Assembly: GCA_964460665.1 (NCBI GenBank)
Contig: CAYWSL010000074.1
Location: 1 to 26,035 of the forward strand
Source of the DNA: K23-9 sp964460665
GTDB taxonomy: Bacteria > Planctomycetota > Planctomycetia > Pirellulales > Pirellulaceae
Direction: 5' to 3'
DNA length: 26,035 bases
In this document: in pieces, positions 8,165 to 16,869 of the stretch
How the letters are laid out: each line of letters starts with the position of its first letter
Position numbering within the stretch: the first letter of the stretch is position 1
Position numbers and translations under genes: made by a program
Notes under the pieces: model-generated
Told to the model about the DNA's origin: nothing
Databases searched by the model: none
The model's input: only the letters and a program-made list of their open reading frames with translations

Positions 8165-8968
8165 CTAAAACTGATGGCCTTTACGGGGACCGTGTACCGT
8201 TTGCGTCAAGATCTCGGGGCCGTCTTCGGTCATCAAGATCGAGTGTTCAAACTGAGCCGAGGGGCGCATGTCTTTTGTTCGCACTGTCCATCCGTCTTGC
8301 TTGTCGGTTTTCGCGTAGCGTGCACCGGCATTGATCATCGGCTCAACCGTAAAGCACATTCCTGGATACAGTCGATCGATTCGACTTTGGCGATTGGGAA
8401 AGTGGGGAATCGAGGGGTCCAAATGAAACTGTTTTCCCAGTCCGTGACCGACATACTCACGGACAACGCTGAACCCACGACCTTGGGCTTCGGGAACAAT
8501 CGTTTCGCCAATCACTGACACGCGGCATCCAGGCTCCAACGCTTCGATCGCGAGATACAGACAGTCGAAGGCACATTGTGTGACGGATCGTTTTTCGTCC
8601 GACACGTCACCAATCAGAAACGTCTCGCTTTGGTCACCGTGCCATCCGTCGACAATCGTGGTGATGTCCACGTTGACGATATCACCATCCTGCAGTTCAT
8701 AGTCGTCTGGAATGCCGTGGCAGATGACTTCGTTGATACTGGTGCAACAACTCTTAGGAAAGTTTTGGTAGCCAAGCGTCGCTGGCACATGCCCGTTGTC
8801 CATCGTCCACTGGTGACACATCTCGTTGATCCCATCAGTCGTGATACCTGCTTTGACGTGCGGTCGTAGGAAGTCCATCAGCTGGGCGTTGGCCTGACCG
8901 GCACGGCGCATGGAATTTTGCTGCGCCTGAGTCAGTATGAGTTTCTTCTGCTTCTTCAGCATGGTCAC
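8165..8968 (-). CDS. map: Methionine aminopeptidase, type I
   Basis: This cytoplasmic metalloprotease removes the initiator methionine from nascent proteins. The 267-residue product has all five metal ligands of the family: Asp101 (NVDITT), Asp112 (HGDQSETF), His175 (GHGLG), Glu209 (TVEPM) and Glu241 (QFEHSILMTEDG). The substrate-site His84 (VICHGIP) is also present. Length and ligand spacing match type I enzymes such as E. coli Map (264 residues). The N terminus is short, without the zinc-finger extension found in some bacterial paralogues. It is a stand-alone gene, convergent with the ThuA-like gene and sharing its terminator region. Many planctomycetes carry more than one map gene, so this need not be the only copy. 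Confidence 0.96.
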   Translation of the reverse strand: MTMLKKQKKLILTQAQQNSMRRAGQANAQLMDFLRPHVKAGITTDGINEMCHQWTMDNGHVPATLGYQNFPKSCCTSINEVICHGIPDDYELQDGDIVNVDITTIVDGWHGDQSETFLIGDVSDEKRSVTQCAFDCLYLAIEALEPGCRVSVIGETIVPEAQGRGFSVVREYVGHGLGKQFHLDPSIPHFPNRQSRIDRLYPGMCFTVEPMINAGARYAKTDKQDGWTVRTKDMRPSAQFEHSILMTEDGPEILTQTVHGPRKGHQF

Positions 8969-9714
8969 GGTGAAGGAGTGTCTCGGTGGAAATTGATAAG
9001 TAAAAATGGTTGATGACCAAAACGATTCAATTCGCTGGAGTCATCGCCTAGCGGGCCGAAACTCGCCTAGGTCAAGTAGATGATATTAGCAGTGACGAGC
9101 GACAGACCCAACCAGCTGCCGAGATTTGTGCACTAATATCCCGGAGTTGGCCGCCTTCGAGCCGTGTCGACCCGAACAGTCCGAGTCAACTAAGCTGATC
9201 TCCGTTGTGTTTAAAACCAAGACAAACGTCACCGGAGCGTCAACTCAAGAACAGGAACTGGTGTCTCCCGATGGAAAGCGCCTGGTCATACATGGCGATA
9301 CAAGGCCAGAGAGCGCCAGACAGCGGCAAGCAATTCCTAGATATCACGCTCGAACACCACTGAACAGAAATGACAGTCGCTTGGGATGTCCGGAATTTAC
9401 GGCTTTTCAAGGCCAGCTGAACCCTTGAGAACCGCGGAATGCTAGCAGAACTTTGTCGGCTTGGAGGGGTTAAACGAAGTGTGCACTAATTCCTTCTCTA
9501 TCTGCCAGCAGAAACATAACCGGGCCATAGCGAGGTCTGCCGACCATCAGAACTATGATGTGGCCTCGTCCCAAATCCCCTTTACGACGTAAATCCCCGT
9601 GAAGAGGTTGCTTTGGAAAGATAGGTGAGTTGTTATTCGGCACACAAGCTATCCTTATTGGTACACGCATTATTCCATTTTCGCTCCCGCGAACAGCCTG
9701 ACATGGTTTGCCAT
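8969..9714. other. Gene-free stretch of about 745 bp
   Basis: I see no convincing coding region, RNA gene or mobile element here. A 100-codon frame on plus (9126-9428) has no recognisable motif, ribosome site or family resemblance. The decamer GTGCACTAAT occurs twice (from about 9128 and 9481), but without an obvious larger duplicated unit. The 3' part must contain the promoter of the secretin-like operon, but I cannot identify clear -35/-10 boxes. Confidence 0.6.
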
Positions 9715-12642
9715 ATGAACTTATCGCTTCGCCGCATCGCGCTCGCCTGCTTGGCAGGATCTTTGACGATCGGAATCGCCCAGGCCCAAGGCCCCACAAC
9801 ACAGGGCCCCACAACACAGGAACCCGCCGCCGAAAAGCAAGTGGCAGGGGACCAGCAGCCTGCCCCCAAAACGGTGACGGCGAAGGAAGCCGCAGAAGAG
9901 GCCGCAAGGATCCTTAATGCGCAGTTGGACCAAGCCGCGATGCGTCCTGCCGATCAGACTCGGCTGACCTTCAACTTCACGGGTGCCAAGTGGGAAGCGG
10001 TCCTGGATTGGTTTTGCGAAGAAGCCGGATTCTCCAAACAGTTCGATACGTTCCCTCCCGGCACCGTGAACTTTGTCGACAAGCAAACGTATTCGATCGG
10101 CCAAACACAAGACTTGTTAAACCGATTGCTACTTGATCGCGGCTACGCTCTTGTTCGTCGTGGCCGCATGGTCTTCTTGGTCGATCTGGGAGCTCCTTTG
10201 GCTGCCGAGTACATCAGTGAGATTGCGGAACTGGTGACGGTCGACGAACTGAAGGAGCGAAGTCTTAGCGACATCGTGACGTGCATTTTCCCACTTGGCA
10301 GCATGTCGGCCGATGACGCCAGCGAGCAGTTGCCTCAGATGATCGGCCCCTCCGGTCGGGTCGTCGTGCTGGCCAGTGCTCGGCAAGCAAAGGTAACTGA
10401 ATCAGCAGGCAAACTACTAGCCATTCGTACAGTGATCGAAGAATCGAAAGAGGAGGTCATCGAACTGAAACTAAAGCACCGCGGTGCGGATGAAGTTTTG
10501 GAAGTCACGCGGCCGCTAGTCGGTTTGGAGCCAGGCTTAAACACAAACGAGGAAATCAAGATCTCCGTCGGCCTTTACGGCGACCGGATCTACGCGACCG
10601 GCCGCGCGGACAAGCTAAGCGTCCTGCAAAACATGGTGAAGATGGCCGACCAGCCTTTGGAAGTCGCTGCGGACGACACGGTCGAATTGAAAGAACCTGA
10701 GTTCAGAACGCACATTGTCAAAACAGCCGATGTGGCTTCGGTTTTCGATGTGGCCCAAACGATGCTGGACGGCGACCCGGTTGCCCGCATTGCGATCGAG
10801 CCAGCAACGAAGGCCTTGATTCTGTTCGCGCGTCCCGATTCGCACGATATGATTTCCAAGCTGATCGCCAAGATGGAAGGCGAAGGCGAGCAGTTTAAAG
10901 TACTGTCGTTGCGTCAGTTGGATCCTGCCCAAGCGATCTTGTCGATCAACAAGTACTTTGGAATCACCGACGAAGGTGGCGATGGCCCAGTTGTTGACGG
11001 CGATCCCACGACCGGCAAGCTTTGGATCCGTGGTACGTCCAGCGAGATCGCTCAGGTCGAAAAGCTGATCGGCGGCCTGGAAGGCGAAGACATCCTGGGC
11101 GACTTGGGCGGAAAAATCCGCGTGCTTCCGTACACCGGCTCAGGTGCAGAAGAAGTCTTGCAGCAAGTCGAGCAGATGTGGCCTCTGCTTGGTCGACCGA
11201 ATAAGATTCACACGATCACACCGGCTCGTGGTTCAGGGACTTCAAAACCTGGGATGCCGGAACGGCACATCGATCGCGACGCCGACCGTGGCAAGAAGAT
11301 GTCGCCGATGAAACAAATCCAATCGGAGCAGAACGACTCCAGGGAGCGACTGCCCGATACATTGGACACACGCAATGGCCGCCCGCTGTATCACTTTGTG
11401 GTCGAACCTGACGCCAAGCCGATTAACGGGCAGCAAAAGATCAGGATTGGCAAGGCCGACATCACAGTTCAAGTCACACCTGCTGGAATCGTCATCGCCA
11501 GTGACGACACCGAAGCGTTGGATGCCTTCGAAAGCTTGATGGCACGTTTGGCTCCACCAACAGCGTCGGCTTCCGATTTGCCTACCATCGTTTGGTTGAA
11601 GTACGCCAAAGCGGACGCGACCGCCGAATTGATTGCCGCAATCATGGGCGGTGCCGAGTCCTCACTTTCGTCGCTCGGTGATTCGCTGACCGGCGGCGTC
11701 GGCGGAATGCTTGGCGGATTGTTGGGCGGCGGCGGCGGTGGTGGAGGCGGCGGCGAATCGTCGTCGAAGTCGATCCTGACGACGTCAGGTACCGTGTTGA
11801 TCACCGCAGACAACCGATTGAACGCCTTGTTTATCCAAGCCAATGCAGTTGACATGGCGACCATCGAAATGATCTTGGAAAAGGTCGACCGCATGGAAAG
11901 TCCCGAGGACGTCGAACTGGTTTCAAAACCGCGGCTGATTCAATTGGTCTATCAAGACGCTGCTTCGATTGGCGAAATCATCAAGAAACTAATGGGCGAC
12001 CGAATCGCCGGAGCTGCTAGTTCAGGTAGCGGTGGTCGCGGCGGACAAACTTCGCCGCAAGATTTCATCGCTGCTCTACGCGGTGGTGGTGGTGGCGGTG
12101 GCGGACGTGGTGGTCGTGGCGGAGGAAACGGCACCGCGCCAAGCGAACCTGCAAAAATCAGCCTCGAAGTCGACGCACAAAGCAACATGCTGATCGTCAT
12201 CGCGACAGAACAAGACTTTGCAGAAGTCGAGTCTCTGGCCAAGCAATTGGATATCGCCGGTCAAGCCAAACAGGAAATCGTTGTTCCTGTTGCCCTACCT
12301 GCCAACATGAACCCCGAGTCAGTCATCGCGGCACTAGAAGCAGTGATCGGTAAGAAGGCCGAGATACAAACGGCTGCCAATGGAGAATCCGGACGTCCAA
12401 ACGCAACAGGTGGCGGCACCCAAGGGACTGACCAAGCTCGAATCGACGCCTTCCGTCGCCTGCAACAAGGCGCCGCTGGTGGTGGTGGATTTGGTGGCCG
12501 CGGTGGCGCACCCGGCGGCATCGGTGGCGGCCGAGGCGGTGGTGGTGGACCTGGCGGCGGTGGTCGTGGTGGCGGCGGTGGTGGCGGCCGAGGCGGCGGC
12601 GGTGGACCTGGTGGTGGCGGCGGCGGTCGTGGCGGCCGGTAA
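9715..12642 (+). CDS. Exported secretin-N-domain repeat protein with Gly/Arg-rich tracts
   Basis: A 975-residue exported protein. I chose ATG 9715 because it directly precedes a clean signal peptide (MNLSLRRIALACLAGSLTIG, cleaved near AQA/QG). The open frame extends to 9625, and 9703 is another ATG. After a short Gln/Pro/Thr linker with a doubled GPTTQ, residues ~80-150 look like a secretin N0 or STN-like segment. Several NolW/secretin-N-type alpha-beta repeats follow (around 250-460 and 615-850), with patterns such as LRQLDPAQAILSINKYFGI and LIQLVYQDAASIGEIIKKLMG. The beta-barrel secretin domain is not visible. Three glycine-rich blocks interrupt the protein (about 660-680, 788-808 and 920-975), the last being a tail of RGG boxes. 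The gspE- and gspF-like genes follow on the same strand. It is probably a periplasmic part of a type II/IV-type assembly. Its exact role is unknown. Confidence 0.85.
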   Translation: MNLSLRRIALACLAGSLTIGIAQAQGPTTQGPTTQEPAAEKQVAGDQQPAPKTVTAKEAAEEAARILNAQLDQAAMRPADQTRLTFNFTGAKWEAVLDWFCEEAGFSKQFDTFPPGTVNFVDKQTYSIGQTQDLLNRLLLDRGYALVRRGRMVFLVDLGAPLAAEYISEIAELVTVDELKERSLSDIVTCIFPLGSMSADDASEQLPQMIGPSGRVVVLASARQAKVTESAGKLLAIRTVIEESKEEVIELKLKHRGADEVLEVTRPLVGLEPGLNTNEEIKISVGLYGDRIYATGRADKLSVLQNMVKMADQPLEVAADDTVELKEPEFRTHIVKTADVASVFDVAQTMLDGDPVARIAIEPATKALILFARPDSHDMISKLIAKMEGEGEQFKVLSLRQLDPAQAILSINKYFGITDEGGDGPVVDGDPTTGKLWIRGTSSEIAQVEKLIGGLEGEDILGDLGGKIRVLPYTGSGAEEVLQQVEQMWPLLGRPNKIHTITPARGSGTSKPGMPERHIDRDADRGKKMSPMKQIQSEQNDSRERLPDTLDTRNGRPLYHFVVEPDAKPINGQQKIRIGKADITVQVTPAGIVIASDDTEALDAFESLMARLAPPTASASDLPTIVWLKYAKADATAELIAAIMGGAESSLSSLGDSLTGGVGGMLGGLLGGGGGGGGGGESSSKSILTTSGTVLITADNRLNALFIQANAVDMATIEMILEKVDRMESPEDVELVSKPRLIQLVYQDAASIGEIIKKLMGDRIAGAASSGSGGRGGQTSPQDFIAALRGGGGGGGGRGGRGGGNGTAPSEPAKISLEVDAQSNMLIVIATEQDFAEVESLAKQLDIAGQAKQEIVVPVALPANMNPESVIAALEAVIGKKAEIQTAANGESGRPNATGGGTQGTDQARIDAFRRLQQGAAGGGGFGGRGGAPGGIGGGRGGGGGPGGGGRGGGGGGGRGGGGGPGGGGGGRGGR

Positions 12643-12932
12643 CCGGGCAATCATACATAGGCTGTTGCCGCGTCTGCGTGCTTTACGTTGGACGCGCGAG
12701 CCGAAAAGTAGTCGCATCTGTTGGTTATCGTGTTCAACCTGTTCACAATTGATGCTGCCAAACGAGTGTTTCAAGCTATCATGGGTAGGTGGACCGAACG
12801 GGTGAACCGAGTCACCTGATCATTTCCATATCCGAGACATCCCACCGATCATGTTCGGGAATTGCCCCATTCAAGATCACTGTCGAAGATCACCGCCAAA
12901 GATCACTCCTCCCCCCTGCCAAAGAGCGAACG

Positions 12933-14630
12933 ATGATTATGCACGCCGGCGAACTTCTGAAACGCCGTGGACTGCTAACCGAAGAACAGCTGGAAAGTAG
13001 TCGGTCCGCTGATGCTCCCACTGTCGTACAGGCCGCCATCGATCTTGGCTACGTCAAAGAACGCGACGCACTGTTAGCCTTGGCCGATGAAGTTGGTTTG
13101 GATTTCGTCGACCTTCGCGAAGCCGATGTGCAACTGGAGGCGCTAGAAGGCTTCCCGCAAAAACTGATCTACCGTCAGTCGCTGTTCCCGATTCGTTTAG
13201 AAAACGACTCAATCGTCGTCGCTACGGCCGACCCACTGGATCTTTACCCGCTGGACGAAGCGAGTGCGGCGACTGGCAAGAACATCATTCCGGTTGTTTC
13301 CGAACGCGCCGAAATCGCTCGGCTAATGAAGCGTCACTTGGGCGTCGGTAGCGAAACCGTCGAAGGCCTGATGGCGGCGAAGGACGAAGACGGCGACGAA
13401 CTGGAATTGCTGGACGACTTGGAAATCGACAGCAGCGAATTGGGCGAACTGGTTCAAGAAGCTTCCGTCGTTCGGCTGGTCAACGAAATCTTGCTGGAAG
13501 CGATCAATACGCGGACCAGTGACATTCACATCGAAACACAATCCGATGGCTTGGTGATTCGCTATCGGATCGACGGAATTTTGCACCCGCAACCGGTGCC
13601 GCCCGAGATCAATCGTTTTCAAGCAGCGATCATTAGCCGCTTGAAGATCATGGCGCACCTGAACATCGCCGAAAAACGACTCCCTCAAGACGGCCGTATC
13701 AAACTACGTGTCCGCGGCCGCGAAGTAGACATTCGACTTAGCGTGATCCCGATGATCCACGGCGAAGGCTTGGTCATGCGTGTCCTGGACAAGTCGTCGA
13801 TGGTGTTCAACCTAAGCGGCCTGGGACTATCCGATTCGAACTACGAAAAGTTCAGCGAGATCATTAAGGCGCCACACGGTATCGTTTTGGTCACCGGTCC
13901 AACGGGTTCTGGTAAAACGACCACACTTTACAGCAGCTTGCTGCAAATCAAATCGCCCGAAACCAAGATTATCACCACCGAGGATCCAGTCGAGTATCAA
14001 TTGGACGGGATCAACCAGATTCAAGTTCACAGCAAGATTGGCCTGACGTTCGCACACTCACTGCGAAGTATCCTGCGACATGACCCGGACATCGTGCTGG
14101 TCGGTGAAATTCGAGACTTGGAGACGGCCGAGAACGCGATCCAAGCATCGCTGACCGGTCACCTTGTGTTTAGCACGCTGCACACCAACGACGCCGCCGG
14201 CGCCTTCACTCGAATGGCAGACATGGGTGTCGAACCATTCTTGGTCGCCGGTACAGTCGAAGCCGTGATGGCACAGCGCCTACTGCGTCGTCTTTGCAAA
14301 GACTGCTGCGAACAATACATCCCTGATCGCGAAGACCTACCCGACGACTTTCCGTGGGACGCCCTGGGCGGAAAGCCGATCTACCGCAGCGTCGGTTGTC
14401 GCGAATGCCGACAAGTAGGATACTCCGGCCGAATGGGTATCTACGAACTGCTGGTTGCCAGCGACGCCATCCGGTCTCTGGCACAAGACCGCGCCAGCAG
14501 CTGGGAAATTCGCAAAGCGGCCGTCGAAAACGGCATGCGAACGTTGCGGATGGACGCCTGGGATAAGGTACTGGCGGGCAACACTAGCGTGGACGAAGTG
14601 CTACGAGTCACCAAGGGCGAGGGGCTGTAA
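12933..14630 (+). CDS. gspE: GspE/PilB-type secretion or pilus assembly ATPase
   Basis: A cytoplasmic hexameric ATPase that powers type II secretion or pilus assembly. The 565-residue product (start ATG 12933, with 12939 also possible; the frame opens at 12789) has an N-terminal MshEN/GspE-N domain (about 1-150, with HAGELLKRRGLLTEEQL). The catalytic region follows: RTSDIHIETQ (Asp box), Walker A GPTGSGKTTT (322-331), TTEDPVEYQLDGINQ, Walker B in HDPDIVLVGEIRD, and the His box LVFSTLHTNDA. The zinc-binding pair C455xxC and C489xxC is present, as in GspE/PilB and unlike the PilT retraction ATPases. It sits 290 bp after the secretin-like gene and 3 bp before the gspF-like gene. Whether it serves secretion or pili cannot be told, because no pilin gene is in view. 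Confidence 0.95.
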   Translation: MIMHAGELLKRRGLLTEEQLESSRSADAPTVVQAAIDLGYVKERDALLALADEVGLDFVDLREADVQLEALEGFPQKLIYRQSLFPIRLENDSIVVATADPLDLYPLDEASAATGKNIIPVVSERAEIARLMKRHLGVGSETVEGLMAAKDEDGDELELLDDLEIDSSELGELVQEASVVRLVNEILLEAINTRTSDIHIETQSDGLVIRYRIDGILHPQPVPPEINRFQAAIISRLKIMAHLNIAEKRLPQDGRIKLRVRGREVDIRLSVIPMIHGEGLVMRVLDKSSMVFNLSGLGLSDSNYEKFSEIIKAPHGIVLVTGPTGSGKTTTLYSSLLQIKSPETKIITTEDPVEYQLDGINQIQVHSKIGLTFAHSLRSILRHDPDIVLVGEIRDLETAENAIQASLTGHLVFSTLHTNDAAGAFTRMADMGVEPFLVAGTVEAVMAQRLLRRLCKDCCEQYIPDREDLPDDFPWDALGGKPIYRSVGCRECRQVGYSGRMGIYELLVASDAIRSLAQDRASSWEIRKAAVENGMRTLRMDAWDKVLAGNTSVDEVLRVTKGEGL

Positions 14631-14633
14631 TCG

Positions 14634-15851
14634 ATGCCGACGTTTAGCTACACCGCTCGTGATAGTTCGGGCAAACAAGTCACCGGAACGCTGGACGCGT
14701 CCAACCAGCGCGAAGCGATGGGCATGCTGGCCGACCAATCGCTGTTCCCATCCAAGGTCGAAGACACAACCAAGTCGGGCAACGCCGTTACCGCTTTAGT
14801 CGGCCAACGCACCAAAGTCAAAGGCCCCACGATGGCGGTCTTCTACGGCCAGCTTGCGTCGCTGCTACGCGCCGGCGTGCCAATGATTCGCGCCCTCAGC
14901 GTCCTTGGCCAACAGAACTCGGATCCAGTGCTGGGAAATATAATCGGAGACATCAAGACGCGTGTGGAAGATGGTGAAGCGATCGGTGACGCGATGGCGC
15001 GTTTCCCGAAAGCCTTCAGCGACATGGGCGTCAACATGGTCCGCGCGGGAACCGAAGGCGGCTTCTTGGAAGACGCACTGGAACGCGTCGGTGACTTCAC
15101 GGAACTGCAAGAAGACCTGAAAGGCAAAACGGTCAGCGCCCTGGCCTACCCGATCTTTTTGTTCACCGTTGGCTCGGTCGTCCTAGTCGGATTGCTGGTG
15201 TTCTTTGTGCCGCAGTTTGATGGCATGTTTGATCGCTTGCGTCAAAACGGCGACATGCCAGCGATCACGGAGTGGCTGCTAACGTTCAGTAATTCGCTGT
15301 CCACCTACGGCTGGTTCGTTCTGGGTGGCATTGCGTTTCTGTTCGTTGTCGTACGGATGCAATTGCAGACCGAAGCCGGGCAAGAATGGAGCGACCGAAT
15401 GAAGTTGCGGATTCCAGTCTTGGGCGGCATCCTGATGAACTTGGCGGTCTCGCGTTTTTGCCGCGTGCTGGGAACGCTACTTGGCAATGGCGTGCCAATC
15501 CTGAAGTCACTAGAGATCAGCCGCACCGCAGCGGGAAACCGACTGTTAAGTCAATCGATCGCTGATGCGACCGAAAACATTCGCAGTGGTGATAGCTTGG
15601 CATCGCCGCTTCGCGCGTCTGGTCACTTCCCATTGTCAGTGGTGGAAATGATCAGCATTGGCGAAGAGAGTAATTCGCTGGACAGCGTGCTGCCAGACAT
15701 CGCGGATTCGTTGGAAAAGCGAACCTTCCGCCGCTTGGACCTATTTGTCCGATTGTTAGAACCGGTGATGTTGTTGGTGATGGCGATTCTAGTGCTGGGT
15801 GTCGTGATGGCCCTGCTAGTGCCAGTGCTAAAAAGTAGCACGTCGATGTAG
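14634..15851 (+). CDS. gspF: GspF/PilC-type inner-membrane platform protein
   Basis: The inner-membrane platform that couples the GspE/PilB ATPase to pseudopilin or pilin assembly. The 405-residue product has an N-terminal cytoplasmic start typical of the family (MPTFSYTARDSSGKQVTGTL). Two T2SSF domains follow (about 67-192 and 270-396), each with the pattern F..LA.LL..GVP...AL (QLASLLRAGVPMIRAL and RVLGTLLGNGVPILKSL). Three membrane spans lie near 172-193, 224-240 and 374-398, and the Gly-Glu motifs AGTEGG and ISIGEES precede the spans. Length and layout are normal for GspF. The ATG is 3 bp after the gspE stop codon, so the two are translationally linked. No pseudopilin, GspG or PilD gene follows. 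Confidence 0.95.
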   Translation: MPTFSYTARDSSGKQVTGTLDASNQREAMGMLADQSLFPSKVEDTTKSGNAVTALVGQRTKVKGPTMAVFYGQLASLLRAGVPMIRALSVLGQQNSDPVLGNIIGDIKTRVEDGEAIGDAMARFPKAFSDMGVNMVRAGTEGGFLEDALERVGDFTELQEDLKGKTVSALAYPIFLFTVGSVVLVGLLVFFVPQFDGMFDRLRQNGDMPAITEWLLTFSNSLSTYGWFVLGGIAFLFVVVRMQLQTEAGQEWSDRMKLRIPVLGGILMNLAVSRFCRVLGTLLGNGVPILKSLEISRTAAGNRLLSQSIADATENIRSGDSLASPLRASGHFPLSVVEMISIGEESNSLDSVLPDIADSLEKRTFRRLDLFVRLLEPVMLLVMAILVLGVVMALLVPVLKSSTSM

Positions 15852-16081
15852 AAGCGATTGTTTCGGCTCGCGCTATTCCGCAAATGGCTCCTGCCCGTCA
15901 TCACTTTTTCTGTGATCATCGGTGGCAACCCACACCTGCAAAATCGTCGACCAAATCCAGAAGACAGTCAGCGACGATGCTAAACTATCCGAAGCGGGGC
16001 GTCGGTTTTCATCCAGCAGTGGTTCGTTGCGGCACCGAGTCCATCTACTGAACCGACGTTACCTCACATTGATCCTGAACA

Positions 16082-16774
16082 ATGCCGCTGAATCCCTATG
16101 AACCGCCATCCGGCGAGACCGATAATCGGTCGCCCGAGTCGCTTGCGCCTGACGGTGATCGCGATTCGTTAGACTCGCCGGCGCTCGCGTATACCGCCAG
16201 CAGTAACCTTGAAGCTCATTCCGTCGTCACTTGGCTGCGGTCAAACGGTGTTCGCGCCTACGCCGTCGAAGACCATTCTGGCGCTGGATTGTTCGCATTT
16301 GGAATGGTCAACCCAATTCACAAGCCTCAAGTTTTTGTTGACAAGCGTGACCTGGGTTCCACCGGCGATCTGCTACGAGAATACGAGACGCAGCGTGATC
16401 AGCGCCGACAAGAACTTGATAACAAACCACCGATCAGCGCCGAATGCGAAGACTGTGGCGTGTCAAGCGAATTCCCTGCTAGCCAGGATGGCACGACACA
16501 GACCTGCCCCAAATGCCATGCGTTTATCGACGTCGGCACGATTGACTGGCCTGAGGATTTTGACTTCAGTGAGGGCGAAGAAGCGTCTGACCAACCGATA
16601 CTGAACGTCGACGAGGCGTTGGATGCAGCATTGCGTCTGGACAATGACGGTGACTGGGATGAAGCGATTGCCGCCTATCTGGACATCGCCCAGCGCTGGC
16701 CGGAGCACGCCAGCTACGTTGCGAATTGCGTTTCGATGATCGAGCGAAAGATCGACGTATCCCGTCACCAGTAG
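16082..16774 (+). CDS. DUF2007-like / zinc-ribbon protein with NPYxPP start
   Basis: A 230-residue protein without signal peptide or membrane span. It starts MPLNPYEPPSGE; an N-terminal NPYxxP motif is a hallmark of many planctomycete proteins. Residues ~35-90 (YTASSNLEAHSVVTWLRSNGVRAYAVED...PQVFVDKRD) resemble the DUF2007 putative signal-transducing domain. A zinc ribbon follows, with C122xxC125 and C142xxC145. An acidic linker leads to a TPR-like helical pair at about 176-222 (VDEALDAALRLDNDGDWDEAIAAYLDIAQRWPEHASYV). I infer a protein-binding or regulatory role. It is 230 bp downstream of the gspF-like gene on the same strand, so membership in that operon is possible but not shown. It is convergent with the next sulfatase gene. 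Confidence 0.8.
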   Translation: MPLNPYEPPSGETDNRSPESLAPDGDRDSLDSPALAYTASSNLEAHSVVTWLRSNGVRAYAVEDHSGAGLFAFGMVNPIHKPQVFVDKRDLGSTGDLLREYETQRDQRRQELDNKPPISAECEDCGVSSEFPASQDGTTQTCPKCHAFIDVGTIDWPEDFDFSEGEEASDQPILNVDEALDAALRLDNDGDWDEAIAAYLDIAQRWPEHASYVANCVSMIERKIDVSRHQ

Positions 16775-16869
16775 CCATAGACGTAGCGGCTTTTGCTCAC
16801 GCCCAGAACGGACGACTCGCACCCGATAAGTAGCACTGCCCGAACGTCTTGCGCGATCGGCGCGGCGTT

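Noticed and set aside
9126..9428. 100-codon plus-strand frame in the gene-poor stretch
   Set aside because: No family resemblance, ribosome site, signal peptide or protein-like pattern.
9470..9907. 145-codon minus-strand frame overlapping the start of the secretin-like gene
   Set aside because: It overlaps the signal peptide coding region on the other strand and has a low-complexity Gly/Pro start; most likely spurious.
12261..12650. Minus-strand frame encoding an almost pure proline protein
   Set aside because: It is the reverse complement of the Gly/Arg codons of the secretin-like gene; GGN codons read backward as CCN. No independent evidence of a gene.
12380..12805. Plus-strand overlapping frame rich in Val and Ala (141 codons)
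   Set aside because: A frame shadow of the glycine-rich tail of the secretin-like gene.
15852..16081. Possible pseudopilin or short gene after gspF
   Set aside because: No prepilin cleavage motif (GFTLxE) and no membrane-span pattern in any frame; only a small hairpin (ATCAC/GTGAT) is present.
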